Shown piece by piece: positions 52,854 to 63,184 of a stretch of 64,000 bases of DNA. The position numbers and the translations under genes were made by a program. The DNA is from Grimontia celer (GTDB lineage Bacteria > Pseudomonadota > Gammaproteobacteria > Enterobacterales > Vibrionaceae): the NCBI RefSeq assembly GCF_900055185.1, contig NZ_FIZX01000002.1, forward strand, positions 1,058,586 to 1,122,585. The letters are read 5' to 3'. A model generated the notes under the pieces. That model was not told the origin of the DNA, made no database searches, and saw only the letters and a program-made list of their open reading frames with translations. Each line of letters opens with the position of its first letter. Positions within the stretch are counted from its first letter, which is position 1.

Positions 52854-54725
52854 TTATGCGTCTGCGTGACGACGCTCACCACGGAACGAACGCTTGTCGC
52901 CGCCACGGTCACGGTCGAAACGACGACCGCCTTTGTCACCACGACCTTCGCCACGGTTACCACCGCGAGGACCACGGTCATCAAAGCGACGTTGACCACG
53001 ATCACCACCGTTGCGGTCACCGCCATTGCGACGACGTGGTGGAGACATGTCTACGTGACCTTCAACCAGTTGAGCGTCAGTCGCTTTCTGGCGGATACGC
53101 AGTTGCTTCAGTTGACCCAGGATTTCTTTAGGCATCTTCTTCGGCAGCTGAACGTAAGTATGGCCTGTAGCCAGCTTGATTGAACCGATGAATTGCTTCT
53201 CAAGACCCAGCTCGTTTGCGATAGCGCCAACGATGTCTTTCACCTGAACACCCTGATCACGACCAACTTGTAGCTGGTAAGTGTCCCAGTCTGCTGCATT
53301 GTAGCTGCGACGCTCGCCACGATCTGAACGATCACGTGGGCCACGGTCATCACGACGTGATTCACGGCGGCGGCTGTCTCGTTCCATAGCGGCGATCATT
53401 GGATCTGGACCGTTGTAGAACAATGGACGTTTGCCTTGCTGACGCTGAAGCAGCATAGCTGCCAACGTTGCAGTATCAACTTCGATTTGCTCTTGCAGTT
53501 TCTCGATCAGGCCAACAAATGCTTCCAGGCTATCAGACTCTTTCTGCTCTGCCAGATCAGCAGCCAGACGAGTCAAACGTGCCTCAGCAACTTTATCGCG
53601 CAGTGGAAGTTGAACTTCTTCCATGCGAGTAGAAGTCACGCGCTCGATAGTGCGCAGCATACGAATTTGGTTAGTGCGAACCAGCAGGATTGCTTTACCC
53701 GCACGTCCCGCACGACCGGTACGACCGATACGGTGGATGTATGACTCAACATCGAACGGAATGTCGTAGTTAAATACGTGAGTAATGCGTGGCACATCAA
53801 GACCACGAGCAACTACGTCAGTCGCTACCAGAATGTCGATAACACCACGTTTGATATGGTCAACAGTACGCTCACGAAGCGACTGTGGAATATCACCGTG
53901 CAGTGCTGCAGCTTTAAAACCACGCGCGCTCAGCCAATCAGCCAGACGCTCGGTGTCCTGACGGGTGCGAACGAATACGATAGACGCATCAGTTTCTTCA
54001 GTTTCAAGCAGACGAGACATTGCTTCGTCTTTCTCAACACCTTTAACAACCCAGAACTGCTGTTCAACTTTCTCAACAGTACGGTTGCTGCCAGCTACGT
54101 CGATACGAGCTGGTTCGCGCAGGAAGCGGTCAACGATTTCTTTAACCATTGGAGGCATGGTTGCAGAGAATAGCACGCGTTGCGCTGATGCTGGCGCTTG
54201 TTCCATGATCCAGGTTACGTCGTCAACGAAGCCCATTTTTAGCATTTCGTCAGCTTCGTCCAGAACGAAGGTATGAACTTCGTCCAGTTGCAGACGTTCA
54301 CGATTAATCAGGTCTTTAACACGGCCAGGGGTACCAACAACAATATGAGCACCACTGCGCAGCGCGCGCATTTGATCAACGATTGAAGCACCACCGTAGA
54401 TCTCAAGCACTTTCAGGCCATTGATATTTTGACCCAGTTGCTTAACTTCAGCTGCAACCTGGATAGCCAGCTCGCGAGTTGGAGCCATAACGATAGCTTG
54501 TGGTTTGTGTTGTTTCAGATCCAGTTTGTTCAACAGTGGCAGAGAAAATGCTGCTGTTTTACCAGTACCGGTTTGTGCTTTACCCAGTGCATCAACACCG
54601 GTAAGCAGAAGAGGAATCGAAGCTGCCTGGATAGGAGTCGGCGCTACAAAGCCGATTGCGTCAAGAGCAGAAAGAATGTTTTCAGCCAGATCTAACTGGC
54701 GAAATTCAGTAACAGTATCTTGCAT
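52854..54725 (-). CDS. deaD: Cold-shock DEAD-box RNA helicase DeaD/CsdA
   Basis: 623 residues. Q motif (FVAPTPIQAASIP), Walker A AQTGTGKT, DEAD box VLDEADEML, SAT motif, and HRIGRTGRAG. A dimerisation region follows the helicase core, then a DbpA-like RNA-binding domain (about 485-560) and an Arg-Gly-Asp-rich tail (RRNGGDRNGGDRG). It unwinds RNA in ribosome assembly and mRNA decay at low temperature. The 128-base upstream region to 54853 is probably a long 5' leader, as for cold-shock genes, but I could not demonstrate a control element. Confidence 0.95.
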   Translation of the reverse strand: MQDTVTEFRQLDLAENILSALDAIGFVAPTPIQAASIPLLLTGVDALGKAQTGTGKTAAFSLPLLNKLDLKQHKPQAIVMAPTRELAIQVAAEVKQLGQNINGLKVLEIYGGASIVDQMRALRSGAHIVVGTPGRVKDLINRERLQLDEVHTFVLDEADEMLKMGFVDDVTWIMEQAPASAQRVLFSATMPPMVKEIVDRFLREPARIDVAGSNRTVEKVEQQFWVVKGVEKDEAMSRLLETEETDASIVFVRTRQDTERLADWLSARGFKAAALHGDIPQSLRERTVDHIKRGVIDILVATDVVARGLDVPRITHVFNYDIPFDVESYIHRIGRTGRAGRAGKAILLVRTNQIRMLRTIERVTSTRMEEVQLPLRDKVAEARLTRLAADLAEQKESDSLEAFVGLIEKLQEQIEVDTATLAAMLLQRQQGKRPLFYNGPDPMIAAMERDSRRRESRRDDRGPRDRSDRGERRSYNAADWDTYQLQVGRDQGVQVKDIVGAIANELGLEKQFIGSIKLATGHTYVQLPKKMPKEILGQLKQLRIRQKATDAQLVEGHVDMSPPRRRNGGDRNGGDRGQRRFDDRGPRGGNRGEGRGDKGGRRFDRDRGGDKRSFRGERRHADA

Positions 54726-55028
54726 TGGGATCCCAATATATAGACAAAAGTAACGGGGCCCCTGCTAGCGGTTTCGCACTGTTATTTTTCACTGATACAG
54801 GGTCACTCAAACAAAACACGGTGACAACCTACTCTCTGTAACAGTATCTAACGCTACGGGCCTCGACAAATAAGGCGTGCATTCTGCGCCACTAGACCAA
54901 AAAAAGCCAGAAAAAATTGAACAAGTTCACAATTCTTTCTACGACTGATGGCTTTTTGACTGCAAAAGCTTATTTCCGTAGCAATTTGCTGTTATTTCAG
55001 ACAACCATTTCCCTAGGCGTATGATTTC
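54726..55028. other. Intergenic region upstream of deaD
   Basis: 303 bases. It includes the presumed leader/promoter of deaD and the terminator of the GAF-GGDEF gene. No other gene or clear operator was found. Confidence 0.5.
54899..54958 (-). terminator. Terminator of the GAF-GGDEF gene
   Basis: On the minus strand AAAAAGCCA, a long interior with an AATTG/CAATT stem, then TGGCTTTTTTT. The stem is interrupted, but the T tract is long. Confidence 0.6.
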
Positions 55029-56693
55029 TTAGTCGAGGCAAACGCGGTTTTGACCTAGTTTTACCGCCGTCGTCTTCAGCTTTTCTGCCTGTTTCATAAT
55101 TTTCAGTTTCTGAGTAAATAGTGAAATAGACGTTAGCGTCATTCCCAGACTCAATGTTACTCGCTGGTAACCTGACGAATTCTTGTTAGGAATATTGAGA
55201 TGGTAAACGGCATGCACCATATTTTCAGCCACTTCCCGCAGCATCAAATCATCGTCATGTAATAGAAGAAGAGAAAACGTACCTGATGATTGGTAGCTAA
55301 GGATGCCAGGAAGCAATGTTCCGGCTTGCCTTTCAAGAACGTCAGCCACCTTTTTTACCAAGTTTGTCGCTGCCGATTCACCATAGAACTTTCTATACCC
55401 GTCGAAACAATCTATGTCGATGGAAATTGCAGCAACGCGCTGTTTCTCTTTTCTCGCCTGCTTAAAGAGGCCGGGCAATGCCATTTGCAAAGCCTGCTCA
55501 TTTGGCAAGCCCGTATCAGCATCACAAAGGTTCATCCAACGTTCGTTCCGCTTCTTAGCAAAGAGTTTATGTTTTAACGCTTTTAATTCCGATTCCCTTT
55601 TACTGTTCACTGATATGAGTTCATCAAACCGCACGTTAGATGCTTCTGTCTCTCTCACTTTGACAATCTTTTGGCAAACCGAAGCAGCAAGCAGTTTTAG
55701 TGCTTCCTTTTTAGGTTCATCAAGTGGTGTACCATAGAGAAGGTTGTCACCAGCCAACCAGCCGATGCATTCATCACCATTCCACATCGCCATCATGATA
55801 TTCCAGCCAATGCCCACCTGCTCTTTGCCGAAATATAGAGGGACGTTTTCTTTCACGATGAGCTCATTCTTCTTAGTGAACGCCTCTTCCATAAAAAGGG
55901 TTTTTGGCATTTCCTGACAAAATTCAGAACGGTCAACAACATTGCCTTGTGGGTCAGTACCCCAAGTCCCCCACATTTTGTGAGATTCCATGTCGCACAG
56001 GAAAATGCCCATCCTATCTACCTGAAGCTTGTCTCTTCCGAGTTCAACCGCTATCCGACATAGCGAGTGGATGGTTGTCGCTTTAGTAAATCGAAGTGAA
56101 ATCTCGTGAAGATTCTTTAAGTAAGTGAGTTGGGATGCGAGTGTGTGATTATCCAGAGCGAGGTCTAATTCACTCTTGCGACGATAGACATTCTGTTGGT
56201 TTAGCCTGTGAGCAAGGATCTTGCACTTAAGATGTGTGTCAGCGTTTTCCAGTAGCCAAGTGAAATCAACCGGTGAAAACGCTCGTTCGCGGGTTTGAGT
56301 GACAGACTCCACCAGCAAATAGCCCAATCTCTCCTCTCTTTTATATAGAGGAATGACAGCATGCTCCCAAAGTTGATCGTCTTGCTGCCAGCCACCATTA
56401 AAAGGCAACTCGGAAATAAATGAGAACTGATGCCTATGCTTGTTAGCGAGAGATTCCCAATCAATGTAGTAACCACTGTATTCTTCACAGGGTTTAAAAG
56501 CAGGATAGAAGTTGAATACGTCCTGTGTCTGGCTGGCTGCAAGCCTTAGGTCATCATCAACCCATACAAAAAGCGCGATATTACTAATCCCATTACGACA
56601 AACCAACCGACTGAAGATGTCCTCACACCATTTATCCAGTGCGCTGCAGACATCTTCGGCTGTGCCTCTCACCTGAACTTCAGCACTTTCCAT
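55029..56693 (-). CDS. GAF-domain protein with degenerate GGDEF domain
   Basis: 554 residues. Two GAF-like sensor regions (about 10-155 and 195-345), a coiled coil (about 360-395) and a GGDEF-fold domain (400-550) whose signature is SSGTF instead of GGDEF, with no RxxD site. ISIDIDCFDGYRKFYGE still resembles the metal-binding strand, but cyclase activity is unlikely. It may bind c-di-GMP/GTP or act as a signalling partner. Monocistronic, divergent from RNase II. Confidence 0.82.
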   Translation of the reverse strand: MESAEVQVRGTAEDVCSALDKWCEDIFSRLVCRNGISNIALFVWVDDDLRLAASQTQDVFNFYPAFKPCEEYSGYYIDWESLANKHRHQFSFISELPFNGGWQQDDQLWEHAVIPLYKREERLGYLLVESVTQTRERAFSPVDFTWLLENADTHLKCKILAHRLNQQNVYRRKSELDLALDNHTLASQLTYLKNLHEISLRFTKATTIHSLCRIAVELGRDKLQVDRMGIFLCDMESHKMWGTWGTDPQGNVVDRSEFCQEMPKTLFMEEAFTKKNELIVKENVPLYFGKEQVGIGWNIMMAMWNGDECIGWLAGDNLLYGTPLDEPKKEALKLLAASVCQKIVKVRETEASNVRFDELISVNSKRESELKALKHKLFAKKRNERWMNLCDADTGLPNEQALQMALPGLFKQARKEKQRVAAISIDIDCFDGYRKFYGESAATNLVKKVADVLERQAGTLLPGILSYQSSGTFSLLLLHDDDLMLREVAENMVHAVYHLNIPNKNSSGYQRVTLSLGMTLTSISLFTQKLKIMKQAEKLKTTAVKLGQNRVCLD

Positions 56694-56930
56694 ACGCCAA
56701 ACCGTAACTCCCTTTTAACGAACGATTATTTTGTCATCAATGTCGAATTTGGCCTCTCCGTTACATCAAGTTTGCGAGTGAAATTGAGTTTGTTATTTCA
56801 TTTCGCTGACTTAGCTCTCAGTTTGCGATGCGTCGCAGAAGATATCGTCACACAGGTTTAATGAGTGATGACTTGGTTTTGAGCTAGTGAATCCGTATAG
56901 TGTGGCGGTTCACAATCTGAGACCAGGCTA

Positions 56931-58928
56931 ATGTTTCAAGACAATCCATTACTTGCACAGCTAAAGCAGCAAATTAAAGAGACCATTCCAAAGAAGGAAG
57001 GCTCTATCAAAGCAACCGAACGAGGTTTCGGTTTTCTCGAAGTAGACAACAAAACCAGCTATTTCATCCCACCTGCTTACATGAAAAAAGTCATGCACGG
57101 TGACAAAGTCGTCGCGCTTATCCGCACTGAAAAAGAAAAAGAAGTGGCAGAGCCAGACGAACTGATTGAACAATCGGTTGAACGCTTCATTGGCCGGGTG
57201 AAAATGATTCGCGACAAGCTGAATGTCGTACCGGACAGCCCTCAACTCAAAGATGCAATCCGCGCGAAGACGAAGAAAGGCCTTAGCCGTGATGCATTGT
57301 CTGAAGGCGATTGGGTTGTAGCTACCCTTATCCAACACCCTTTGAAAGGCGACAACAACTTCTTCTGTGAAATCAGTGAAAAAATCACTGAGTCAGATGA
57401 CAAGATTGCTCCTTGGTGGGTAACGCTGGCAAAGCATAACTTGCCAAATCAAGAGCCAGCGCCACAAGATAACTGGGAAATGCTGGACGAGTCATTGGTT
57501 CGAGAAGACCTGACTCACCTTCCGTTTATTACTATCGACAGCGAATCCACAAAAGACATGGATGACGCGTTGCACACAGTAGCGAACGAAGACGGCACCT
57601 TTACTCTGACTATCGCCATTGCTGACCCAACAGCTTATGTAGCACAAGGCACCGATCTAGATAAAGAAGCCCGTGAACGCGGTTTTACTATCTACCTACC
57701 GGGTCGAAACATTCCAATGTTGCCGCGCCAACTGAGTGACGATCTGTGTTCACTGCGTGAAGAAGAAGTTCGTCCAGCGCTGTGTTGCCGCGTAACGGTA
57801 TTGGCTGACGGCACTATCGTTGAAGATGCACAATTCTTCTCCGCAACCATCAAGTCTCAGGGCCGTCTGGCTTACGATAATGTGTCCGATTTGCTGGAAA
57901 CGGGATCATGTGACAAATGGCAGCCAACTGACATCATTTCAGAACAGGTTAATGCGCTACATGCACTCGCAAAAGCCCGTATGACCTGGCGTGAAACCAA
58001 TGCAGTGACCTTTCCTGATCGCCCAGACTACCGCTTTGAACTGAGCGAAGACAACGATGTTGTTGCCATCCATGTTGACCCTCGCCGTATCGCAAATCGC
58101 ATGGTTGAAGAAGCGATGATCACCGCAAACATTTGTGCTGGTCGTGCGCTTCGCGAACACTTTGGCTTTGGTGTATTCAACACCCACGCGGGTTTCTCTC
58201 CAGAGAAGATGGCTGATGCGGTTGAACTCATCAACAGCAACGGTGGCAACGTTTCAGCTGACCAGCTTGAAACTATCGAAGGTTTCAGTGCTCTGCGTCG
58301 TTGGTTGAACGAGCAGGAAACAACTTATCTGGATAACCGTATTCGCAAGTACCAATCTTATAGCGAGATTGGTAATGCCCCTGCGCCTCACTTCGCAATG
58401 GGTCTTGATGTTTACGCGACCTGGACATCACCAATCCGTAAATATGGCGACATGGTAAACCACCGTCTGTTGAAAGCGATTATCCGTGGTGAAAATGCTG
58501 CGACTACGCCTGACGAGATGATTGGTGAGGAGCTAGCTCTTCATCGTCGACATCATCGTATGGCTGAACGTGATGTGGCTGACTGGTTATATGTTCGACT
58601 GTTGAAAGATAGCGTCGCTGAGAAATCCACCTTTACAGCAGAAATCTTCGACATCAACCGTGCAGGTATGCGTGTACGTTTGTTGGAAAACGGTGCGATG
58701 GCATTTATTCCTGCACCGCTAATTGTCGATAACAAGAAGCGCATTGAATGTAATGGTGATATGGGCACTATCTCTGTTGATGGCGTCAAAGAGTTCCAGT
58801 TGGGCGATACCATCGAAGTCGTTCTTGCTGAAGTCAAAGAGCCTACACGCTCAATTGTTGGTAAGCCAACCCGCGAGTTTGCAGTGATTGCAGAGAAAAC
58901 GGAAGAAGCGGTAGAGAAAAGCGAGTAA
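56931..58928 (+). CDS. rnb: Exoribonuclease II
   Basis: 665 residues, close to the usual length. Cold-shock domains at the N-terminus ([17 protein letters not shown]), then the RNB catalytic domain with [12 protein letters not shown] carrying the metal-binding Asp residues, and a C-terminal S1 domain ([21 protein letters not shown]). It degrades single-stranded RNA 3' to 5'. An AGG lies ahead of the ATG. Strong terminator follows. Confidence 0.96.
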   Translation: MFQDNPLLAQLKQQIKETIPKKEGSIKATERGFGFLEVDNKTSYFIPPAYMKKVMHGDKVVALIRTEKEKEVAEPDELIEQSVERFIGRVKMIRDKLNVVPDSPQLKDAIRAKTKKGLSRDALSEGDWVVATLIQHPLKGDNNFFCEISEKITESDDKIAPWWVTLAKHNLPNQEPAPQDNWEMLDESLVREDLTHLPFITIDSESTKDMDDALHTVANEDGTFTLTIAIADPTAYVAQGTDLDKEARERGFTIYLPGRNIPMLPRQLSDDLCSLREEEVRPALCCRVTVLADGTIVEDAQFFSATIKSQGRLAYDNVSDLLETGSCDKWQPTDIISEQVNALHALAKARMTWRETNAVTFPDRPDYRFELSEDNDVVAIHVDPRRIANRMVEEAMITANICAGRALREHFGFGVFNTHAGFSPEKMADAVELINSNGGNVSADQLETIEGFSALRRWLNEQETTYLDNRIRKYQSYSEIGNAPAPHFAMGLDVYATWTSPIRKYGDMVNHRLLKAIIRGENAATTPDEMIGEELALHRRHHRMAERDVADWLYVRLLKDSVAEKSTFTAEIFDINRAGMRVRLLENGAMAFIPAPLIVDNKKRIECNGDMGTISVDGVKEFQLGDTIEVVLAEVKEPTRSIVGKPTREFAVIAEKTEEAVEKSE

Positions 58929-58944
58929 GTCGCTACGCTCAGTG

Positions 58945-58974
58945 AAAAAGCCAGACTGATGTCTGGCTTTTTTT
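58945..58974 (+). terminator. Intrinsic terminator of rnb
   Basis: AAAAAGCCAGAC, TGAT, GTCTGGCTTTTTTT. Confidence 0.92.
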
Positions 58975-59011
58975 ATGTCTAATTTGGATCTCTTGCTTTT
59001 GCGTCAGGCAA

Positions 59012-59040
59012 TAAAAAACCCGGTCCATGGAAGCCGGGTA
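59012..59040 (-). terminator. Minus-strand terminator without an assigned gene
   Basis: On the minus strand ACCCGG, ten-base loop, CCGGGT then six T. The nearest minus-strand gene (59691) has its own terminator at 59625, so this one should end a different transcript. Confidence 0.7.
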
Positions 59041-59198
59041 TAGGTTACTTTTTGACTTTTCACGCAGCAAGCGAATGTAAAGTCCAGCTATGCAGTAACG
59101 CCAAAGTTGGACCAATCATTGGGTTGTCGGCGGCCAAACCAATTCCCGATGACTGTTTGTGTCCAATAGCTTGCTCTTCAGCAAACCTTATTGTTATG
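59013..59198 (-). ncRNA. Candidate small RNA, about 185 nt
   Basis: The orphan terminator above marks the 3' end. A possible -10, TAGAAT (59210-59205 on the minus strand), has a weak TTGCGT 15 bases upstream, giving a start near 59198. The interval has no credible reading frame, and holds paired segments and four GGA trinucleotides. It does not resemble Spot 42, 6S, tmRNA, RNase P or Qrr by eye. The rest of 58976-59690 contains nothing else I can support; an 84-codon TTG-started frame there is probably spurious. Confidence 0.35.
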
Positions 59199-59624
59199 AG
59201 AAAAATTCTACCAAGTGATGCTTAAACGCAACTGAACGACAAAGATAATGCTTAGTGTTCTATCGCTCATTAATTTGTATCGCGTCGCAATTCCAACCCA
59301 AACAGTCGGGCAAACTCGACCTCAATGGTGACTATAATCACATATCCGAGTCGCACTTGTAAAGCATTTGTCAAAAACCACATCGACGGTCAAGGCAAAA
59401 ACCATTTCACATTCATTGGGTTACTACAAGTGTAGTAAGTGCCATTCAGGCATGCCAAATTTTCAGGACAGTTTTTTGTCTGCTTTTTTGCTATGCAGTC
59501 ACGTTTTACGATGCAAATTTCAGCATGTGATTTTTGCATTTGTATTAACGGTGCAAATAAAAAGAGGCCGACTCATTACCCAACATCCAGTTGACGGAGT
59601 CTTCCAATCATCCAAGGTTTAGAT

Positions 59625-59657
59625 AAAAAAATACCGCAGCACCAGATTGGCGTGCGG
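59625..59657 (-). terminator. Intrinsic terminator of the DUF1127 gene
   Basis: On the minus strand CCGCACGCCA, short loop, TGGTGCTGCGG followed by TATTTTTTT; stem has small bulges. 33 bases after the stop. Confidence 0.75.
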
Positions 59658-59690
59658 CTGGATATGCGGAAGTATCCAAGGACTCGATTC

Positions 59691-59936
59691 TTAAAAAGGT
59701 TTACTGCGGCGAAGCTTTTTAATTTCTTTTTCTACCTGCGCTCTCGTCAAACCAACATCTTGTAGAAAACGCTGATCATCTAAGTTTTTGGATAAATCTT
59801 GAATCAAATAGTACTTTCGGTTGAAGTGCCACACAGCATGTACCAACTTGGCTAACAAACCACCTCTATACGCAACTTTGCTTAAACCTTGCCTGTCTTC
59901 ATTGATTAAATCGTTGTCGCTCGTTTTAACTACCAT
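59691..59936 (-). CDS. DUF1127 small protein
   Basis: 81 residues from ATG 59936, chosen for AGGGGAG eight bases upstream; the frame is open further but codes for basic, unrelated residues. A C-terminal DUF1127 motif (DLSKNLDDQRFLQDVGLTRAQVEKE) follows a basic, aromatic middle. DUF1127 proteins are small, RNA-binding-like or stress-related regulators in proteobacteria; some modulate phosphate or RNA turnover. It is divergent from a LysR gene, a recurrent pairing. Confidence 0.82.
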   Translation of the reverse strand: MVVKTSDNDLINEDRQGLSKVAYRGGLLAKLVHAVWHFNRKYYLIQDLSKNLDDQRFLQDVGLTRAQVEKEIKKLRRSKPF

Positions 59937-59972
59937 ACCTACTCTCCCCTGACGTCGTTTTTGTTTTCCTTC

Positions 59973-60001
59973 TTGACAGCTCAATATTTAATCAATTTAA
60001 T
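59973..60001 (+). promoter_or_regulatory. Predicted promoter of the LysR gene
   Basis: TTGACA (59973-59978), 17-base spacer, TTTAAT (59996-60001). Good consensus fit; the start would lie about 45 bases before the ATG at 60053. Confidence 0.55.
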
Positions 60002-60052
60002 TATTAAGAAAAGCCAATATTTTTTGCTTAATACTTCAAGGGAGCTGAAGTA

Positions 60053-60919
60053 ATGACAAACTTCGACATCGACCAACTCCGCACTTTAGTCGCGATTGCT
60101 GATTGCGGAAACTTCGCCGCTGCTGCTGATAGCGTTCACAGAACGCAATCAGCCGTCAGCATGCAAATGAAGAAATTGGAAGAATTGGCTGGAGTCGCGA
60201 TATTCCAGAAGCAAGGAAGACGACATGTCTTAACCTCTCACGGTTTAACCTTGGTTAGCTACGCTAGGCAAATGCTCAATCTGAACGATCAGGCCATTTC
60301 TCATTTTCACAGTCCAGATATGAATGGCATGGTTAAATTTGGGGTTTGCGATGATTACGTTAATCTCATTTTCCGCCGCGTGCTGAACGGCTTTACAGAG
60401 CGTTATCCCAACCTTCAATTGTCTGTGCAAAGCAACAGTAGTCAGCGACTTTTAAAGCAAGTCCAGGATGGTCGACTGGATATGGCTTTAGTCAATATTC
60501 ACGATGAAAGTTACCCTGTCACACAGCTTTCAACTGAACGACTCGTGTGGGCAAAATCCCGTCATGTCAGCTACTGCAAAGACAAGCCTCTTCCCGTTGC
60601 GATTGAGAGTGATTGTCGTTGGGGACGCTTGGCGCTAGAGCTACTAAACCGCGCAAATGTCTCGCACCAAGTTGTGCTCACTGCCGCTGACTTCCACGGT
60701 CTGAATGCAGCCATTGAATCTGGTATGGCTGTTTCCCTTATCGCTGCATGTTCAGTCACAGACAAAATGGATTTACTCGAACGGATAAACTGCAATTCTC
60801 TCGAAACCGCCATTGCGAATGGTTTGGCCATCAAGCCCGGAGCCAACGAACCTGCAGTGCTTGCGTTAGCGGATTACATTACCGAGTGGTATGTACGCAG
60901 GAACCAAACCGCTGCATAA
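60053..60919 (+). CDS. LysR-family regulator divergent from DUF1127
   Basis: 288 residues. Helix-turn-helix at 1-60 (FAAAADSVHRTQSAVSMQMKK), then a LysR effector domain (MVKFGVCDDYVNLIFRRVL) resembling the LrhA/HdfR group. It is likely to control the divergent DUF1127 gene and itself, as is common for LysR pairs. Effector unknown. Confidence 0.9.
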   Translation: MTNFDIDQLRTLVAIADCGNFAAAADSVHRTQSAVSMQMKKLEELAGVAIFQKQGRRHVLTSHGLTLVSYARQMLNLNDQAISHFHSPDMNGMVKFGVCDDYVNLIFRRVLNGFTERYPNLQLSVQSNSSQRLLKQVQDGRLDMALVNIHDESYPVTQLSTERLVWAKSRHVSYCKDKPLPVAIESDCRWGRLALELLNRANVSHQVVLTAADFHGLNAAIESGMAVSLIAACSVTDKMDLLERINCNSLETAIANGLAIKPGANEPAVLALADYITEWYVRRNQTAA

Positions 60920-61079
60920 AGTTCCAGACTTGAGAATTCTGTGACACCGCAGGCCTTTCGTCATTGCGCGGTTATTTTTCTGTCAATAAACTCATTAGAT
61001 ATCATGCATCATCGAGTAGTAATGAAAATTACACAGATACTCTGTTTGGTTCAGAACCCACAAATCGATGGAAGTGACA

Positions 61080-61610
61080 ATGCCGAGAAATTGGATTCTC
61101 ATTACTGGCCTTTTTTCCAGCCTTTTATTGATTGGTTGTGAATCGCCGACACATGATAGTGACGACTCCAATTTTTCATCGCATTACGAAACAAACCGCC
61201 CTGGAACGCTCGCTCCTTCCGGTTCTTCATTTGAGTCGTCAAAGATCCATGCGCTATTTGCTTACTTTGAAGAATGGAAAGGCACACCATACCGCTACGG
61301 CGGTGCCTCTAAACGCGGTATTGATTGCTCAGCATTTACCCAACAAGCATTTTTAGCTGTATATGAACATTCACTTCCCAGAACGACGAGACAACAAATT
61401 AAGGTGGGAGACAAAATCACACTCGCCAATGCAGGACACGGTGACCTGATTTTCTTTAAAACCGGTTCCAGTCGATACCATGTTGGCATTTATATCGGTG
61501 AGAAAGAATTCATGCATGCATCATCGTCTAAAGGAGTCACTATTTCCAGCGTCGACAATCCTTACTGGTCAAAAAGAGTTATTGATGTTCGCCGCTACCC
61601 TTTGCAATAA
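61080..61610 (+). CDS. NlpC/P60 peptidoglycan hydrolase lipoprotein (MepS/NlpC-like)
   Basis: 176 residues from ATG 61080; a start at 61068 is possible but poorly preceded. Lipoprotein signal with Cys20 (LLLIGC), a Ser-rich linker, then an NlpC/P60 domain with catalytic Cys83 (GIDCSAF), His134 (YHVGIYIG) and His146 (EFMHASS). Such endopeptidases cut peptide crosslinks or stems in peptidoglycan. Ends one base from the convergent SDR gene. Confidence 0.92.
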   Translation: MPRNWILITGLFSSLLLIGCESPTHDSDDSNFSSHYETNRPGTLAPSGSSFESSKIHALFAYFEEWKGTPYRYGGASKRGIDCSAFTQQAFLAVYEHSLPRTTRQQIKVGDKITLANAGHGDLIFFKTGSSRYHVGIYIGEKEFMHASSSKGVTISSVDNPYWSKRVIDVRRYPLQ

Positions 61611-62315
61611 CTACCAGGGAATAACGCTTCCATCGTGATGATAGAGTTTTCCAGTGCCTTCAGCAGACATACTTTCAAATACAGAAACAATTCGCTCTGC
61701 CGTTAATTGCGGACTGTAGAGCTTGTCTTTCGGCCAGTTCCGGGTGAAAGGCTCTGAGAGTGCACTTGGTGTCGTTCCAGGGTGCATGGCGATCACAGAA
61801 GTGCCTGATGCGCGTCTTCCCCATTCAATAGATAAGTTTTTTATAAACATGTTCAATGCCGCTTTAGACATTCGGTAGCTATACCACCCACCTAAACCGT
61901 TATCTTCAATGCTGCCCACCTTGGCGCTAAGCGACAACCAACGCAACTCAGAACGTCGTCGAATTAAACTATCCAAAGCCTGAGCCAGATGGACATGACT
62001 TATTGTGTTCACTTGTATTGATTGATGTAACCAGTCAGCATTGAGTTGCTTAAGGTTCTTCTCTGGTCCTTTGTCACCCTCATGAAGGAAGCCTGCGCAA
62101 TGAATCACACCAACAAGATTTTCCATTCGCTCACTTAACCAATTCGACATCGCTGCAACACTTTCTGGCTCTGTCATGGCAATGTTGAGGTGACTGAGTG
62201 ACGTTTCCTGAGCGCGACTGATTGTCAGCGTATCGTATCCTGCCAGTTTCAATCGTTCACAAACGGCTTTCCCAATCGTTCCATGTGAGCCAGCCACCAA
62301 TACGCTCTTTTGCAT
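61611..62315 (-). CDS. Short-chain dehydrogenase/reductase (CsgA/C-factor-like)
   Basis: 234 residues from ATG 62315 (GAGGG close upstream). Nucleotide-binding VAGSHGTIG replaces the usual TGxxxGxG, with HCAG for NNAG, catalytic Ser near 132 and YSYRMSKAAL for YxxxK. Resembles the C-factor-like family of SDRs, whose substrates are unknown. Monocistronic; divergent from folM, about 138 bases apart. Confidence 0.85.
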   Translation of the reverse strand: MQKSVLVAGSHGTIGKAVCERLKLAGYDTLTISRAQETSLSHLNIAMTEPESVAAMSNWLSERMENLVGVIHCAGFLHEGDKGPEKNLKQLNADWLHQSIQVNTISHVHLAQALDSLIRRRSELRWLSLSAKVGSIEDNGLGGWYSYRMSKAALNMFIKNLSIEWGRRASGTSVIAMHPGTTPSALSEPFTRNWPKDKLYSPQLTAERIVSVFESMSAEGTGKLYHHDGSVIPW

Positions 62316-62453
62316 CCTTCCCTCTCTCACTGTTCTGCTAGAATCTAACTCACTGATTTTAAAATTATCATTTCCCAATTCTGATCTTTTTTGAACCGTG
62401 TCCGTATTGGGAACCGCACATCAAACGTTAACAAGCCCTAGAGCTAGAAATAT

Positions 62454-63167
62454 ATGACTGAAGAAACAATTGTGATCACTGGTGCAGGGCAAAGAATTGG
62501 ATTCGCGCTTGCTAGCCACTTTCGCTCAAAAGGTTATCGTGTGATCACGTCTTATCGCTCAGAGAAGCCAGGGGTCACCGCGTTAAGAGAGTTGGGTATA
62601 ACCTGTATCCAAGCTGACTTCTCTTCTGATGGTGCAATCCATCAGTTTGCCCGGGAGATCGCTGAGCTGAATGTTGAGATACGGGCGCTGATCCACAACG
62701 CGTCTGATTGGAATGCGGAAAGCAAGACTGATGACTATGCGGCGTTGTTAAATGACATGCTGCAAATACATGTAAAAACACCCTACCTGCTCAATCTAGC
62801 TCTTTCGCCATTCATGACATCTGATTCACCGGCAGGTTCAGACATTATCCACTTCACTGACTATGTGGTACGAAAAGGCAGCGAGAAGCATATTGCTTAC
62901 TCAGCCAGTAAAGCCGCATTGGACAACATGACTCTCTCGTTTGCCCAGAAGTTGGCCCCTGGCGTTAAAGTCAACAGCATTGCACCAGCACTTATCATGT
63001 TTAATGAAGGGGATGACGAGGCTTACAAAAAGAAAGCGCTGTCCAAGTCACTTATGGCTATAGCTCCCGGCGAGCAAGAAGTCGTCAACGCCGTGGAATT
63101 CATCATGAACAGCAATTATATGACCGGCCAAAGCATCAATTTGGATGGCGGTCGGGCACTCAAATAA
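62454..63167 (+). CDS. folM: Dihydromonapterin reductase FolM
   Basis: 237 residues, an SDR of the FolM subfamily. ITGAGQRIG carries the RIG signature, HNASDW replaces NNAG, and [26 protein letters not shown] and [11 protein letters not shown] match E. coli FolM almost residue by residue. It reduces dihydromonapterin to tetrahydromonapterin, the cofactor of phenylalanine hydroxylase in some bacteria, and has weak dihydrofolate reductase activity. Seventeen bases before folX. Confidence 0.94.
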   Translation: MTEETIVITGAGQRIGFALASHFRSKGYRVITSYRSEKPGVTALRELGITCIQADFSSDGAIHQFAREIAELNVEIRALIHNASDWNAESKTDDYAALLNDMLQIHVKTPYLLNLALSPFMTSDSPAGSDIIHFTDYVVRKGSEKHIAYSASKAALDNMTLSFAQKLAPGVKVNSIAPALIMFNEGDDEAYKKKALSKSLMAIAPGEQEVVNAVEFIMNSNYMTGQSINLDGGRALK

Positions 63168-63184
63168 ATAACGGAGGCTGCGCT

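Noticed and set aside
59368-59622. 84-codon frame with a CxxC pair (YKCSKCHSG)
   Set aside because: TTG start without a ribosome-binding site, no recognisable family, AT-rich non-coding character.
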